Source: Flavobacterium cerinum
Lineage (GTDB): Bacteria; Bacteroidota; Bacteroidia; Flavobacteriales; Flavobacteriaceae
Direction of reading: 5' to 3'
DNA length: 64,000 nt
NCBI RefSeq assembly: GCF_004028155.1
Contig: NZ_SBII01000014.1
Span: forward strand, 1 to 64,000
Below, in pieces: positions 52,028 through 61,710 of the stretch (positions within the stretch are counted from its first letter, which is position 1; the number at the start of each line of letters is the position of its first letter). The position numbers and the translations under genes were made by a program. Under the pieces are notes generated by a model, which saw nothing but the letters and a program-made list of their open reading frames with translations, had not been told where the DNA came from and did no database searches.

Positions 52028-54076
52028 TTATTGTTGCTTAAGGCTTCTGATCTGCTTAAGCTTTTCTTTCCATGTTTTAAGTTCTTCTTTGTGACGCTCA
52101 ATGGTTTTAAGTACTTCTTTTACAAAAGGATTATCGCCTTTAGCATTCGAGATAAACTGGATGTTATTTTCCAGCTGGAAGATCTCTCCCTGTACTTCAT
52201 CAATCTTACGCATAATGAATAACTGTTCGTTTTCCAGTCTGCGGGTATCATCACCTTCGGCAAGCTGGCCAAGACGGTTATTGAATTTAACCATATCGGT
52301 TTCCTTTTTAGAAAGGCTTAGCTTGTCAAAAAGGGCATCAAGAATCTTGTTGAATTTACCCTCGATATGTCTTCTTGCTTGCGGTACACGTCCAAAACTT
52401 TTCCAGTTTTCTATATGCTTTTTGATGGCATCAAGATCGGTCCTGTGGTCACCTGTAAGTTCAAATTCTTTAAGGTTATCAAGGTATTCTTTTTTCTTTT
52501 CAAAGGCATCAATCTCTTCTTTGTTAGCTTCGTTGCGCTGTGCATGTAGTCTGTCAAAGAAATGGTTACAGGCACCTTTAAAATCTTTCCAAACACTATC
52601 GGAATATTTTCTAGGTACATGACCAATTTTTTTCCACTCTTCCTGTATTTGTTTCATTACGGCAGTGGTGCCTTCAAAATCTTCACTTTCCTGTAAAGAT
52701 CTTGCTTTCTCAACTAAAGCCTGTTTTTTATTCAGGTTATCCTGTTGGTCTTTTTTAATGTCTTTGTAAAAAGAGTTCTTTACGGTATTAAAGTTCCTTA
52801 CAGCAGCTTTAAAAGCAGCCCAGGTGTCTTCATTTACCTCTAGTGGCACTTTACCAGCTTTAAAGAATTGCTCTCTTAATGCTTCGATACGGTCTATTTG
52901 ACCCTGCCATGCGTTATGAGCTGTTATTTTCTCTTCAGCGATAGCATTTATGCCGGCAATGATTTCTTTCTTTTTAGCAAGATTTTCTTCTTCAAGTTCT
53001 CTGCTTTTAGCCACTAAGCCTTCACGTTTGTCGTGCAGCTGTTTTGTAAGCTCGCTAAAACGATTCCATATCTCCTCACGGTGATCTCTGGATACAGGGC
53101 CTATTTCTTCTTTCCAGATTTTGTGCAGTGCCTGCAATTCGCGGAAAGCTTTATTGATATCTTCTTCTTTTACAAGCTCTTCTACGCGGGCAATAATTTT
53201 TTGTTTTTGCTCCAGGTTATGTTTAAAGTCCATATCTCTGGCCTCTCTGTCAAGGTGCAGGTGGTCATAAAAACGCTCTATATGGAAGTGGAAGTTGTTC
53301 CAAACGTGGTTGTATTTGTCGCGAGGAATTGGTCCGGCGTTTTTCCAACGATCACGAAGATCACTCACATGCTTAAGAGCATCTTTCATGTTTTCACCGC
53401 CATCTGTAAGTCCTTTCAGCTCTTCAATAATGGCAAGCCTGTTTTCAAGGTTACCTTTTAAATCTGTCTGAAGCTTTTTAAAATGACTGTTTTTTCTGTC
53501 TCTGTATTGGTTATACAGTGTGTCAAATTTTCCTTTAAGAGGGAAGTGGTATTCAAAGTCAGTAGTGTCACCATTGTTATCATGGCTGTACTCATCTTTT
53601 TTCTCCTCAATAAAGTGATTGTATTTAGAGTAGAATTCTTTTTTTATTTCTTCAACGTGGTCCTTAACCGACATCACTTTTTCATTACCTACATGTTTCT
53701 CAAGTTCAGCTGTAAGCTCTTCCATGGATAACTCTTCGTAGTTTTGCATAGGGATATCATGCCTTTCTAAAAGGGAATCGTCTTCACCTTCTTCAGCATT
53801 AGTCTCAGCAATAGCTTCAACAGCAGATAATTGTTTGTCTTCTACTGCAGGAGCAGCAGTTTCTGCGGCAACTTCAGGCTCGTCAGCTACTTTAGCCGCT
53901 TCAAGTAGTTCTTTTGGCGCAAAAGGCAGCTGCCCTTCGGTTTCATGAACAACAGGAACCTCGTCGTTTTCAACATTGTTGTTTTCAGGTGAATAGTCGG
54001 TCTGTACAGTACCATTCACTTGATTTACTTGCTCTCCATCTGCGTCATGCAGGTTATCATTCTTTTCTTCTAACAT
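52028..54076 (-). CDS. DUF349 domain protein
   Basis: A 682-residue cytoplasmic protein. Residues 1-110 are acidic and disordered (EGEDDSLLERHD, PVVHETEG). The rest is a chain of helical DUF349 repeats with motifs such as LRDRWKNAGPIPRDKYNHVWNNFH, IQEEWKKIGHVPRKYSDSVWKDF and WKSFGRVPQAR, at least five copies, and coiled-coil stretches. A function in DNA or protein binding is assumed but not proven. A TTTG-N19-TATCTTTC promoter lies upstream at 54112-54142. Confidence 0.88.
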   Translation of the reverse strand: MLEEKNDNLHDADGEQVNQVNGTVQTDYSPENNNVENDEVPVVHETEGQLPFAPKELLEAAKVADEPEVAAETAAPAVEDKQLSAVEAIAETNAEEGEDDSLLERHDIPMQNYEELSMEELTAELEKHVGNEKVMSVKDHVEEIKKEFYSKYNHFIEEKKDEYSHDNNGDTTDFEYHFPLKGKFDTLYNQYRDRKNSHFKKLQTDLKGNLENRLAIIEELKGLTDGGENMKDALKHVSDLRDRWKNAGPIPRDKYNHVWNNFHFHIERFYDHLHLDREARDMDFKHNLEQKQKIIARVEELVKEEDINKAFRELQALHKIWKEEIGPVSRDHREEIWNRFSELTKQLHDKREGLVAKSRELEEENLAKKKEIIAGINAIAEEKITAHNAWQGQIDRIEALREQFFKAGKVPLEVNEDTWAAFKAAVRNFNTVKNSFYKDIKKDQQDNLNKKQALVEKARSLQESEDFEGTTAVMKQIQEEWKKIGHVPRKYSDSVWKDFKGACNHFFDRLHAQRNEANKEEIDAFEKKKEYLDNLKEFELTGDHRTDLDAIKKHIENWKSFGRVPQARRHIEGKFNKILDALFDKLSLSKKETDMVKFNNRLGQLAEGDDTRRLENEQLFIMRKIDEVQGEIFQLENNIQFISNAKGDNPFVKEVLKTIERHKEELKTWKEKLKQIRSLKQQ

Positions 54077-54111
54077 TGTAAAATGCTTAAGGGATTAATA
54101 GCTTAATTGTC

Positions 54112-54142
54112 GAAAGATACTAAAGACAGTTTAAAATTCAAA
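54112..54142 (-). promoter_or_regulatory. Candidate promoter of the DUF349 gene
   Basis: On the minus strand TTTG (plus positions 54139-54142) is followed after 19 bp by TATCTTTC (54112-54119), one base off the -7 consensus. Confidence 0.45.
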
Positions 54143-54219
54143 GAAAAACATGAATTTCTAAAGTTTAAGTTATATTTTTTTAAATTTAAATAATAATTTT
54201 AGGATTGACTGAATACTTA

Positions 54220-54957
54220 TTACCTATTCCAAATTTCCCATGCTTTCTCGGCCTGGTGCACTAGCATTTCATAACCATTCTTTATAACAGCACCTTTTTC
54301 TGAAGCACGTTTTAAAAACTCGGTCTTTACCGGATTGTAAACCAAATCAAAAGCGATGTGTTTACTGGTAAATAAATCATAGTTTATAGGTGGGCATTCT
54401 TCAACATCGGGAAATGTACCTAGTGGGGTAGTATTAATTATGATCTGGTATTCATTGAAAACTTCTTCATTAAGTGAATTGTATGCATAGATGGTTTCAT
54501 TGCTGGTGCGTGAAACAAAATCATATTCAATGTTCATTTTGCGCAGGGCATAGGCAACAGCTTTAGATGCGCCTCCTGTGCCCAGTATTAATGCTTTTGT
54601 ATGATGTGATTTCAGGAGAGGCTTCAGGGCTTTTTTAAAACCATAATGATCTGTATTATATCCTTTAAGCCCTTTCTTTGTAATAGCAATGGTGTTAACA
54701 GCTCCTATTATAGCAGCAGTTTTAGACACCTTATCTAATAGTGGAATAACCGTTTCTTTGTACGGAATAGTAATATTAAGCCCTTTAAGCCTTTTTGTAT
54801 CTTCAATAAGTACAGGAAGCTGTTGTATATCTACAATGTCAAAATTGGTGTACATGTAACCGTCTAATCCTTCTTCTCTGAATTTTTTATTAAAATAGGC
54901 AGCAGAAAAAGAGTAGCTTATATTGTGGCCTACGAGCCCGAATGCTTTTGGTTTCAA
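54220..54957 (-). CDS. aroE: Shikimate dehydrogenase
   Basis: A 245-residue enzyme of the shikimate pathway that reduces dehydroshikimate with NADPH. The start is TTG at 54957; a stop lies five codons upstream and no ATG is available. Motifs: GHNISYSFSAAYF, GLNITIPYKETVIPLL with the catalytic Lys, GAVNTI, NTDHYGFKKAL, ILGTGGASKAVAYAL for cofactor binding, and INTTPLGTFP. It begins 1 bp after a small upstream frame (54959-55159), so translation may be coupled. Confidence 0.92.
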   Translation of the reverse strand: MKPKAFGLVGHNISYSFSAAYFNKKFREEGLDGYMYTNFDIVDIQQLPVLIEDTKRLKGLNITIPYKETVIPLLDKVSKTAAIIGAVNTIAITKKGLKGYNTDHYGFKKALKPLLKSHHTKALILGTGGASKAVAYALRKMNIEYDFVSRTSNETIYAYNSLNEEVFNEYQIIINTTPLGTFPDVEECPPINYDLFTSKHIAFDLVYNPVKTEFLKRASEKGAVIKNGYEMLVHQAEKAWEIWNR

Positions 54958-54958
54958 A

Positions 54959-55159
54959 TTAGTAAGGAATTAAAGATAAAGACATTTTTGTACTTACAGA
55001 CCTGGTTTGTTCAAATGTTGGTGACCATTTTGGCTTCTGCATAATTACTATGGTAACGTCTTTTTTATGTTTTTTATTTTCTGAGTTCGCTCTATTTATA
55101 TCAGAAACCCTGCCATTTTTATAATAATGAATATTATAAAAAAGGGGAAGAGATTTCAT
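54959..55159 (-). CDS. Small hypothetical protein upstream of aroE
   Basis: A 66-residue frame from ATG 55159 (MKSLPLFYNIHYYKNGRVSD) ends 1 bp before the TTG start of aroE. A TTG at 55201 would add 14 residues. The sequence is basic and contains QKPKWSPTFEQTRSVS. No family is recognised, and it could be a chance frame, but the tight junction to a weak TTG start argues for coupling. Confidence 0.4.
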   Translation of the reverse strand: MKSLPLFYNIHYYKNGRVSDINRANSENKKHKKDVTIVIMQKPKWSPTFEQTRSVSTKMSLSLIPY

Positions 55160-55340
55160 TGTTTTTTTAAAAGAACCGAGATTTAAATTTTCGTAAAGCA
55201 ATTTATGAAAATTAGTTTTACCTCCTGGAAATTCTTAATCCCTATCAGAAACATTTAAAGATATTGTTTCATGCTCATGTGTATTGCTAAACAAGTGGCT
55301 GAGCAGTAATATTATATATTTAGCATACTTCCTGAATTAT

Positions 55341-55384
55341 AAAAAATAAAAAAAACCTGATTAGGTTTGTGTTCCAATCAGGTT
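55341..55384 (-). terminator. Terminator of the TPR protein gene
   Basis: AACCTGATT (55354-55362) and AATCAGGTT (55376-55384), followed on the minus strand by a long T-run (A-run 55341-55353). Confidence 0.88.
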
Positions 55385-55405
55385 TTCAAAATAAATTAAA
55401 ATGTA

Positions 55406-56806
55406 TTATTTCTTTTTCTTATGCTTTGCTATTGCATCCTGCACGGTTTCTGAGTACCATATAGCAGGGAAATATTCTTCAATCAGCGTATGATGTTTAA
55501 AGCCCAATCGTAGTCCGTTGCTAAGGTGAAATACTGCTTTATCTGTTTCCTGCTGCATGAAATATAGCCCCGATAAACGGTATTCGATTTCATACTCATC
55601 AGTAAAATATTCAGATGCCTGCAGCAATGTAGTAATGGCGGTATCATACTCGCCAAGAACTACAAGTGTATCGGTCCAAAACAACCAGGTGTCTAACTGG
55701 TAATCACCAAACTCTACAGCTTTTCGGTAGCCTTCTTCAGCTTCTTCGTGAAAGCTCAGTGCTTTGTTTATAATGGCATAACGTTTCCAGTACAATTTAT
55801 TCTCGTTGTCAATACCAATGGCTTTATTTACATAATACAGCGCTTTTTGGTGGTTTTTACGACGAATGTAAAAGTCGGTAATAGCTATCCATGCTTTGTC
55901 TAATAACGGGTCTTCATGAACCGTCTTTAGATAGAACTTAAGTGCCTCTTCAAAATTGTTTAAACGCTCATGGCATTTACCCACGCGCAATAACGCAAAA
56001 GAAGTAGGGTCATCAAGTTCCATTGTTGTTGTGTAACACTCGATAGCTTCTTCGTAGCGTTTTAATTTCTCAAGGGTTTTCGCTTTTTCAAGGAATGCTC
56101 CCAGGAAACTATCATCAATAAGAGTAGCATAATCAAATGCACGCAATGCACCTTCATAATCTTTTATGGCATAATGCTGCCTTCCTAACTGGTGCCATGC
56201 CACCTCACTGTAAGGATTCTTGTCAATAAATGTATTTAAAAACTCTACAGCCTCAAGGTTTTGGTCAAGGAAATCAAAACAATACACTACGTTATATAGT
56301 GCAGAGTGATCTTCAGTATCCTCTTCCAGGCATTTAATAAAATTATCCCTGGCCAGCTCTAAGTTATCCATAAACAGGTATTCCATACCTATAAGCGAAT
56401 AAACATCGGCAAAGTCATCGGTGTATTTTAGAGCAATCTTTAAAAGTTCAACCGCTTTTTCGTGCTGGTCTCTCTTAGAGTAAATATTAGCCTTCTGGAT
56501 GTAAATTTCTTCGTTAGTAGGCTCTATAGCATATAAGTCATTCAATAATCGTTCTGCTAGGTCAAGCTTATCGTCAAAAACTAAAAGCTCAACTTGTACT
56601 AATTTTAAGCCTGTGGATCTGGGATGCTGTTCCAGACCGAGTTTTAAGGCCTTTTTAGCTAAATTTATTTTTCCGGTGTCGAGATAATGAAGAATAATGT
56701 CCTCAAACTCTTCGGAGTCAAAGAATAAAACTTTGTTGGTTTTCAACATCGATTCAAACTTTGATAAGGATAAACTGTGATCTTCTTCTTCTTGGCTCAA
56801 ATTCAT
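55406..56806 (-). CDS. Tetratricopeptide repeat protein
   Basis: A 466-residue cytoplasmic protein with about ten TPR motifs (INLAKKALKLGLEQHP, DQHEKAVELLKIALKYTDDFADVYSLIGMEYL, DYEGALRAFDYATLIDD, NFEEALKFYLKTVHEDP). No signal peptide. It acts as a scaffold for protein contacts. The conserved order TPR - aroE - DUF349 on the minus strand resembles that in other flavobacteria. Confidence 0.9.
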   Translation of the reverse strand: MNLSQEEEDHSLSLSKFESMLKTNKVLFFDSEEFEDIILHYLDTGKINLAKKALKLGLEQHPRSTGLKLVQVELLVFDDKLDLAERLLNDLYAIEPTNEEIYIQKANIYSKRDQHEKAVELLKIALKYTDDFADVYSLIGMEYLFMDNLELARDNFIKCLEEDTEDHSALYNVVYCFDFLDQNLEAVEFLNTFIDKNPYSEVAWHQLGRQHYAIKDYEGALRAFDYATLIDDSFLGAFLEKAKTLEKLKRYEEAIECYTTTMELDDPTSFALLRVGKCHERLNNFEEALKFYLKTVHEDPLLDKAWIAITDFYIRRKNHQKALYYVNKAIGIDNENKLYWKRYAIINKALSFHEEAEEGYRKAVEFGDYQLDTWLFWTDTLVVLGEYDTAITTLLQASEYFTDEYEIEYRLSGLYFMQQETDKAVFHLSNGLRLGFKHHTLIEEYFPAIWYSETVQDAIAKHKKKK

Positions 56807-56918
56807 ATTCCTGATGTTTAAAATTATCCTTCTTAAAGTTACGAAATGTAAAGGTTAGAAAGAAATAATTTAGATTTGTTTTGAACAATTTAATTAACAA
56901 ATTTTGACGCTAATTTTC

Positions 56919-58106
56919 CTATTGTTCAGCAAGGATCTCGTTCATAACTTCAATAATAATGCCACATCCTTCTTTAATCTCATCTTCTGAGATTGTTAGG
57001 GGAGGAGTTATCCTTATAGCACAGCCTTCAAACAGCAGCCAGAACAAAATAAGTCCTTTTTCCTGGCAGCGTAATATTACTTTATCTGTAATATCGGCTC
57101 TTTCAGTCATAGCAGCAAGCATAAGGCCTATGCCGCGTACTTCTTTAATTAATGGGTGCACTAAAAGTGTTCTGAATAATTTTTCTTTTTTCAGTGCCTG
57201 CGCCATTATGTCAGTCTCAACCAGCTCCTGCAATGTAGCTAAACATGCAGCAGCGATAACAGGGTGTCCGCCAAAAGTGGTTATATGGCCTAGTTTTGGG
57301 TCGTGGCTTAATAAATCCATCATTTCAGCCGATGCAGTAAAGGCACCTACCGGCATTCCGCCACCCATACCTTTACCCATAACAACTACGTCAGGAACTA
57401 CATTATAGTTTTCAAAACCAAATAGTTTTCCTGTACGGCCAAATCCAGGTTGTATCTCATCCAGTATCATTACAGCTCCTACTTCGTCACAACGCTGTCT
57501 CACTTTTTTAAGAAATTCGTTGTGAGGCTGTATAAAACCGGCTCCGCCCTGAATGGTTTCCAGTATAATTCCGGCAGTTTTTGTCGTTATCTTTAAAAGA
57601 TCTTCTTCGTTATTGAATGTAATAAAATCGACATCGGGTATTAGCGGTCGGAAGATTTGCTTACGCTCTTCATGTCCCATTACACTCATAGACCCCATCG
57701 TATTACCATGATAAGCACTAAAACACGAAATGAGCTGGCTTCTTCCTGTAACCCTTCGTGCTAGTTTTAAGGCACCCTCTGTAGCTTCTGTACCCGAATT
57801 GGTAAGATAAGTTTTGTTTAATTGAGCAGGCATGTTCATAGCAAGCAATTTACATAGTTCCGTTGCCGGATGCTGTGCATACTCACCATATACCATAACG
57901 TGCGAATATTTATTCAACTGGTCTATTATGGCACCGTTTACTCTTGGATGCTGGTGACCAAGGCTTGCTGCCGAAACTCCGGCTACAAAGTCAAGGTAAG
58001 ACTTGTTGTTTGTGTCGTATATATAAGAACCCTTAGCATGAGAAACTTCCATTCCTAATGGGTAAGGAGAAGTTTGTGCCTGGTACTTTAAAAAATCATT
58101 GATCAT
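56919..58106 (-). CDS. Class III aminotransferase (acetylornithine/ornithine-type), PLP-dependent
   Basis: A 395-residue enzyme with the class III pattern: YLDFVAGVSAASLGHQHPRV, NSGTEATEGALKLAR, CFSAYHGNTMGSMSVMG, ILDEIQPGFGRTGKLFGFENY and the PLP lysine in VVMGKGMGGGMPVGAF. It is annotated in relatives as aspartate aminotransferase family protein; the substrate could be an omega-amino acid such as acetylornithine, ornithine or a similar amine. It follows the LptA-like gene on the same strand by 51 bp. Confidence 0.85.
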   Translation of the reverse strand: MINDFLKYQAQTSPYPLGMEVSHAKGSYIYDTNNKSYLDFVAGVSAASLGHQHPRVNGAIIDQLNKYSHVMVYGEYAQHPATELCKLLAMNMPAQLNKTYLTNSGTEATEGALKLARRVTGRSQLISCFSAYHGNTMGSMSVMGHEERKQIFRPLIPDVDFITFNNEEDLLKITTKTAGIILETIQGGAGFIQPHNEFLKKVRQRCDEVGAVMILDEIQPGFGRTGKLFGFENYNVVPDVVVMGKGMGGGMPVGAFTASAEMMDLLSHDPKLGHITTFGGHPVIAAACLATLQELVETDIMAQALKKEKLFRTLLVHPLIKEVRGIGLMLAAMTERADITDKVILRCQEKGLILFWLLFEGCAIRITPPLTISEDEIKEGCGIIIEVMNEILAEQ

Positions 58107-58157
58107 TGTAATGTAATTTATGCGTGTGGCCGTATTGGGGCTGTTTGATTGCTGATA

Positions 58158-59813
58158 TTACTCAGCTTTTACCGGAGCTTTTTTAGGTTTTGGCTTCGGA
58201 TTGTTTTTGTCATAATTCAGCGTTTCTTTCGAAGGCGTCATAGGAGTGTCTACTTTGTCCTTATTCTTATCGCTATCTTTTACTATTTTATCGTGTATTT
58301 CCTGCTCTTCAGGCGGAAATATATCATCTTTGGTTTTTATTATTTCATCACCCCGCCATATGAAGCCCCGTAGTTTTCTAACATTCTGAGGTAATTCCGC
58401 ATCAGGGTATATCTGGCTTTCGGTCTTTTTAAAAAGAGTAGCCGATGTGATCTGGTTGTCTTTTAATTCAAGGTGAATCCTGCTGCCTACACCTTTGTCT
58501 ATTCCAAATAACACCTCTTTATCATACATGTAAAAGATCTTCTCGGCATTACCTATCAGGTCTACCTGGTAGAGTTTATTATCCCGGAATTTACCATAGA
58601 GGTTTTTACCCTTTATCTGATTGTACCCGGTTCCGAGTGTGTCCTTCTGAATAATAAAAGCATTACTGAGCACCTTAAGGGAGTCGATTTGTTCTGTTTT
58701 ACTATTAGATATAATATGAATTACATCTCCGGTAAGCTGGCTGTCGCCATTCCATACTACCGGACGTTTTATTAGCTGTGTGAGCCCCCTTGCTTCATCC
58801 GAATGAATAGAGTCACATTTACCACTCATGTCGGTTTTATAAAATCGGGCATTGTTATAACCTCTCATAATCCTGCTGCCGGGTTTTCCTGTAACCACAA
58901 GACGTTTTGCATGGGTGTATAAAGAGTCATTCTCTACCTGTGTAACAGCCAGAGCTCTTTTTTCTATAAATAAAGAATCCTTCATTTTATATACTTCAGC
59001 ATAATGCCCCATTACCTTAAATTTGTTTACAGTATCGGTAACGCTTACATTCCGTGTTGCCGATGAAAACTGTTTGTTCCGGTCATAATAAAGACTATCG
59101 CCCTTAATGATCTGGGTGTCCTGTTTTATATAGGATTTAGTTAGTAAATGAGCTAAATTTTTCTTGGTGTCGTAAAATCCTTTTTCGGTATAGATAAAAC
59201 TGTCTTTTCCTGTAATGGTTGTTGGTCCAAAAACATACGAATGCCCAGAATTGGTGTAATAGTCCAAATGATTGGTCTTCATTACATATTTAGGATTCGT
59301 AAGTGTAACAGCGGTAAGGAACTGGTATTTTTTCTGCGCAATAAAAAAGCGTCCGGATTTGCTTTTTAAGGTATTTTCACCACTCACAATTGTACCATAA
59401 GAATTGTAATAGGCCTGCTGAGTATTTCGGTCTAAATTAATAGTATCGGTCACAAGGCTCATTTCCGGCGAACGCATGTTAACGTTACCGGTTGCATAGG
59501 CAAATTTCTTATCACCATTATATTCTGCATAACGGCTGTCCATAAATAAGGTGTCTCCCTGGTTAATTTTTACATTACCAAATAACTTAATATAGTTTTC
59601 ATCAATAAACTGATAAGCCTTATTGCAGGTTATAATAGCTCCGTCATGGTTTACCCTTACATTGCCTATTAATACAACAGCGCCGGGAATTTCCGTTTGG
59701 TTATGATCTGTAAAATCAGCATATTCTAAAATAATCTTCTTTTTTTCCTGGGCTATAGAGAAATGGCTCCAAAAGAAGCTGAAGGATATAAATAAGAAAA
59801 ATAGTTTTTTCAA
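58158..59813 (-). CDS. LptA/OstA-like LPS transport protein
   Basis: A 551-residue periplasmic protein. It starts at TTG 59813; an in-frame stop lies two codons upstream. Signal peptide FSIAQ-E. The body is a series of OstA beta-jelly-roll strands (GAVVLIGNVRVNHDGAIITCNKAYQF, IKLFGNVKINQGDTLFMDSRYAEY, DSLYYDRNKQFSSATRNVSV), as in LptA and the N-terminal part of LptD. It probably carries LPS across the periplasm. It has a Pro/Lys-rich C-terminal tail (NPKPKPKKAPVKAE). Confidence 0.85.
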   Translation of the reverse strand: MKKLFFLFISFSFFWSHFSIAQEKKKIILEYADFTDHNQTEIPGAVVLIGNVRVNHDGAIITCNKAYQFIDENYIKLFGNVKINQGDTLFMDSRYAEYNGDKKFAYATGNVNMRSPEMSLVTDTINLDRNTQQAYYNSYGTIVSGENTLKSKSGRFFIAQKKYQFLTAVTLTNPKYVMKTNHLDYYTNSGHSYVFGPTTITGKDSFIYTEKGFYDTKKNLAHLLTKSYIKQDTQIIKGDSLYYDRNKQFSSATRNVSVTDTVNKFKVMGHYAEVYKMKDSLFIEKRALAVTQVENDSLYTHAKRLVVTGKPGSRIMRGYNNARFYKTDMSGKCDSIHSDEARGLTQLIKRPVVWNGDSQLTGDVIHIISNSKTEQIDSLKVLSNAFIIQKDTLGTGYNQIKGKNLYGKFRDNKLYQVDLIGNAEKIFYMYDKEVLFGIDKGVGSRIHLELKDNQITSATLFKKTESQIYPDAELPQNVRKLRGFIWRGDEIIKTKDDIFPPEEQEIHDKIVKDSDKNKDKVDTPMTPSKETLNYDKNNPKPKPKKAPVKAE

Positions 59814-59948
59814 GGTCTAAAAATTTGGGACAAATTTACGCAAATTATATAACAATAATCAGGACTCATCTATCGAAGATTAAAACGTTAAAATGGGTTT
59901 GAAAATTATATGAAAAGGTTGTTCTTTTGATCAATTTTAATATTTTAA

Positions 59949-60239
59949 CTATATAGTTTCATTGGTCATTCGCATTGCAGAGAAATATTCTATTTTAATA
60001 TGAACCAGTTCTTTTTTAATTTTTACAGCTATTTCATTTCCTTCCCGGTCAAGTTCATTACCTATATTGAGGTCGTTAAATCCGTTATGATGTGCGTCTT
60101 TGTATTTTGATAACCATATAATAATCTGATTTACTATATCGTCGCTTAATTTTAGGTCTTTTGGGTTTAAATATCCTGCTTTATATTTATCTCTAATTCC
60201 TGTTCCACCCAGATAACCATCAACTATTAAATATTTCAT
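59949..60239 (-). CDS. Small hypothetical protein
   Basis: A 96-residue soluble protein (MKYLIVDGYLGGTGIRDKYKAGYLNPKDL ... AMRMTNETI). Not recognised; no motif or signal peptide. It stands alone between the LptA-like gene and purA, 135 bp and 88 bp away. Confidence 0.55.
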   Translation of the reverse strand: MKYLIVDGYLGGTGIRDKYKAGYLNPKDLKLSDDIVNQIIIWLSKYKDAHHNGFNDLNIGNELDREGNEIAVKIKKELVHIKIEYFSAMRMTNETI

Positions 60240-60294
60240 GTACTATTTATTATTTGTTAGGATTATGGTAGCATAAACACAGATAGATATATGA

Positions 60295-60322
60295 AAAAGG
60301 CCATTCTTTCGAACGGCCTTTT
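60295..60322 (-). terminator. Terminator of purA
   Basis: AAAAGGCC (60295-60302) and GGCCTTTT (60315-60322) flank an inner TTC/GAA pair (60304-60306/60311-60313) and tight loop, with a short T-run on the minus strand. Confidence 0.82.
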
Positions 60323-60327
60323 AAAAA

Positions 60328-61599
60328 TTATTTCATTATCGTCTGAGTCCTGTCCGGACCTACCGAAACTACTTTGATAGGCACTTCAAGTTCTCTTTCA
60401 ATAAACTCAATGTATTCTTTTAATTCAGCAGGAAGCTGATCGTAAGTTGTCATTCCTGTAAGGTCTGCAGCCCATCCTTTTTTCTCAACAAAAACAGGAG
60501 TTACATTTTCCGGTTCAATGTTGTAAGGAAGGTAATCTGTTTGTTTTCCTTTGTATTCGTATGCAGTACATATTTTCAGGGTATCAAAACCAGAAAGTAC
60601 GTCACCTTTCATCATGTAAAGAGCAGTAACTCCGTTTACCTGTACAGCATATTTCAATGCTACAAGATCTAACCATCCGCAACGTCTTGCTCTGCCTGTT
60701 ACAGATCCAAATTCGTTACCTACGCGTGCCATTGTAGCACCGTCTTCATCAAAAAGTTCAGTAGGGAATGGTCCGCTGCCCACACGTGTAGTGTAAGCTT
60801 TAAAGATACCAAATACATCTTTCACTTTGTTTGGAGCAATACCAAGACCTGTACATGCACCTGCAGCAGTAGTGTTAGATGATGTTACAAACGGGTATGT
60901 ACCAAAATCGATATCAAGTAAAGAACCCTGTGCGCCTTCGGCAAGGATCGTTTTACCTTCTTTCATTGCTTTGTTAAGATATTCTTCGCTATCAATAAAA
61001 GTTAATTTTTTCAATTCTTCTATTGCAGTGAAAAATTCTGTTTCAAGTTCAGCAAGATCATATTCAAGATCTACGTTGTAGAAATCGATCATTGACTGGT
61101 GCTTGTCAGCGAGAGCACGATAGCGCTCTTTAAAATCAACAAGTTCGATATCGCCTACGCGGATACCGTTTCTGCCGGTTTTGTCCATATATGTTGGGCC
61201 AATACCTTTAAGTGTTGAGCCTATTTTCGCTTTACCTTTAGAAGCCTCAGAAGCTGCGTCTAATAAACGGTGAGTTGGCAGGATAAGGTGCGCTTTTCTA
61301 GATATAAAAAGACGTGATACAATATCAATGTTGAATTTTTCCAGTCCTTCAAGCTCTTTTACAAAAACTACAGGGTCAATAACTACACCATTACCAATGA
61401 TGTTTACTGATTTTTCATGGAAAATTCCGGAAGGAATTGTTCTTAGAACGTGTTTAATACCATCAAATTCCAGTGTGTGACCAGCGTTAGGTCCGCCCTG
61501 GAAACGGGCAATAATATCATATTTAGAGGTGAGTACGTCAACGATCTTTCCTTTGCCTTCGTCGCCCCACTGTAATCCAAGCAGCAAATCTACGGTCAT
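60328..61599 (-). CDS. purA: Adenylosuccinate synthase
   Basis: A 423-residue GTP-dependent enzyme that turns IMP and aspartate into adenylosuccinate, the first step to AMP. The GTP-binding GLQWGDEGKGKIVD is at residues 8-21, GGPNAGHTLEFDG at 35-47, and KGIGPTYMDKTGRNGIR and EGAQGSLLDIDFGTYPFVTSSNTTAAGACTGLGI follow. The full length of the family is present. Confidence 0.97.
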   Translation of the reverse strand: MTVDLLLGLQWGDEGKGKIVDVLTSKYDIIARFQGGPNAGHTLEFDGIKHVLRTIPSGIFHEKSVNIIGNGVVIDPVVFVKELEGLEKFNIDIVSRLFISRKAHLILPTHRLLDAASEASKGKAKIGSTLKGIGPTYMDKTGRNGIRVGDIELVDFKERYRALADKHQSMIDFYNVDLEYDLAELETEFFTAIEELKKLTFIDSEEYLNKAMKEGKTILAEGAQGSLLDIDFGTYPFVTSSNTTAAGACTGLGIAPNKVKDVFGIFKAYTTRVGSGPFPTELFDEDGATMARVGNEFGSVTGRARRCGWLDLVALKYAVQVNGVTALYMMKGDVLSGFDTLKICTAYEYKGKQTDYLPYNIEPENVTPVFVEKKGWAADLTGMTTYDQLPAELKEYIEFIERELEVPIKVVSVGPDRTQTIMK

Positions 61600-61656
61600 T
61601 CCTTTATTATTTATTATATTGAAATTATTGTTTTTTCGTGTAATCTTTAAAAATAA

Positions 61657-61683
61657 AAACCAATCCTTATTCAGGGTTGGTTT
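61657..61683 (-). terminator. Terminator of the Fur-family gene
   Basis: AAACCAATCC (61657-61666) pairs with GGGTTGGTTT (61674-61683) with one G-T pair; the minus strand is then T-rich. Confidence 0.78.
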
Positions 61684-61710
61684 GTCGTTGCTTTAAAACG
61701 ATCCCTTATA

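Noticed and set aside
52101..52622. 173-residue open frame opposite the DUF349 gene
   Set aside because: A Ser/Leu-rich antisense shadow of a well-supported gene with no domain.
56919..58106. Naming the class III aminotransferase argD or similar
   Set aside because: The sequence does not separate acetylornithine, ornithine and other omega-aminotransferases, and no arginine genes are adjacent.
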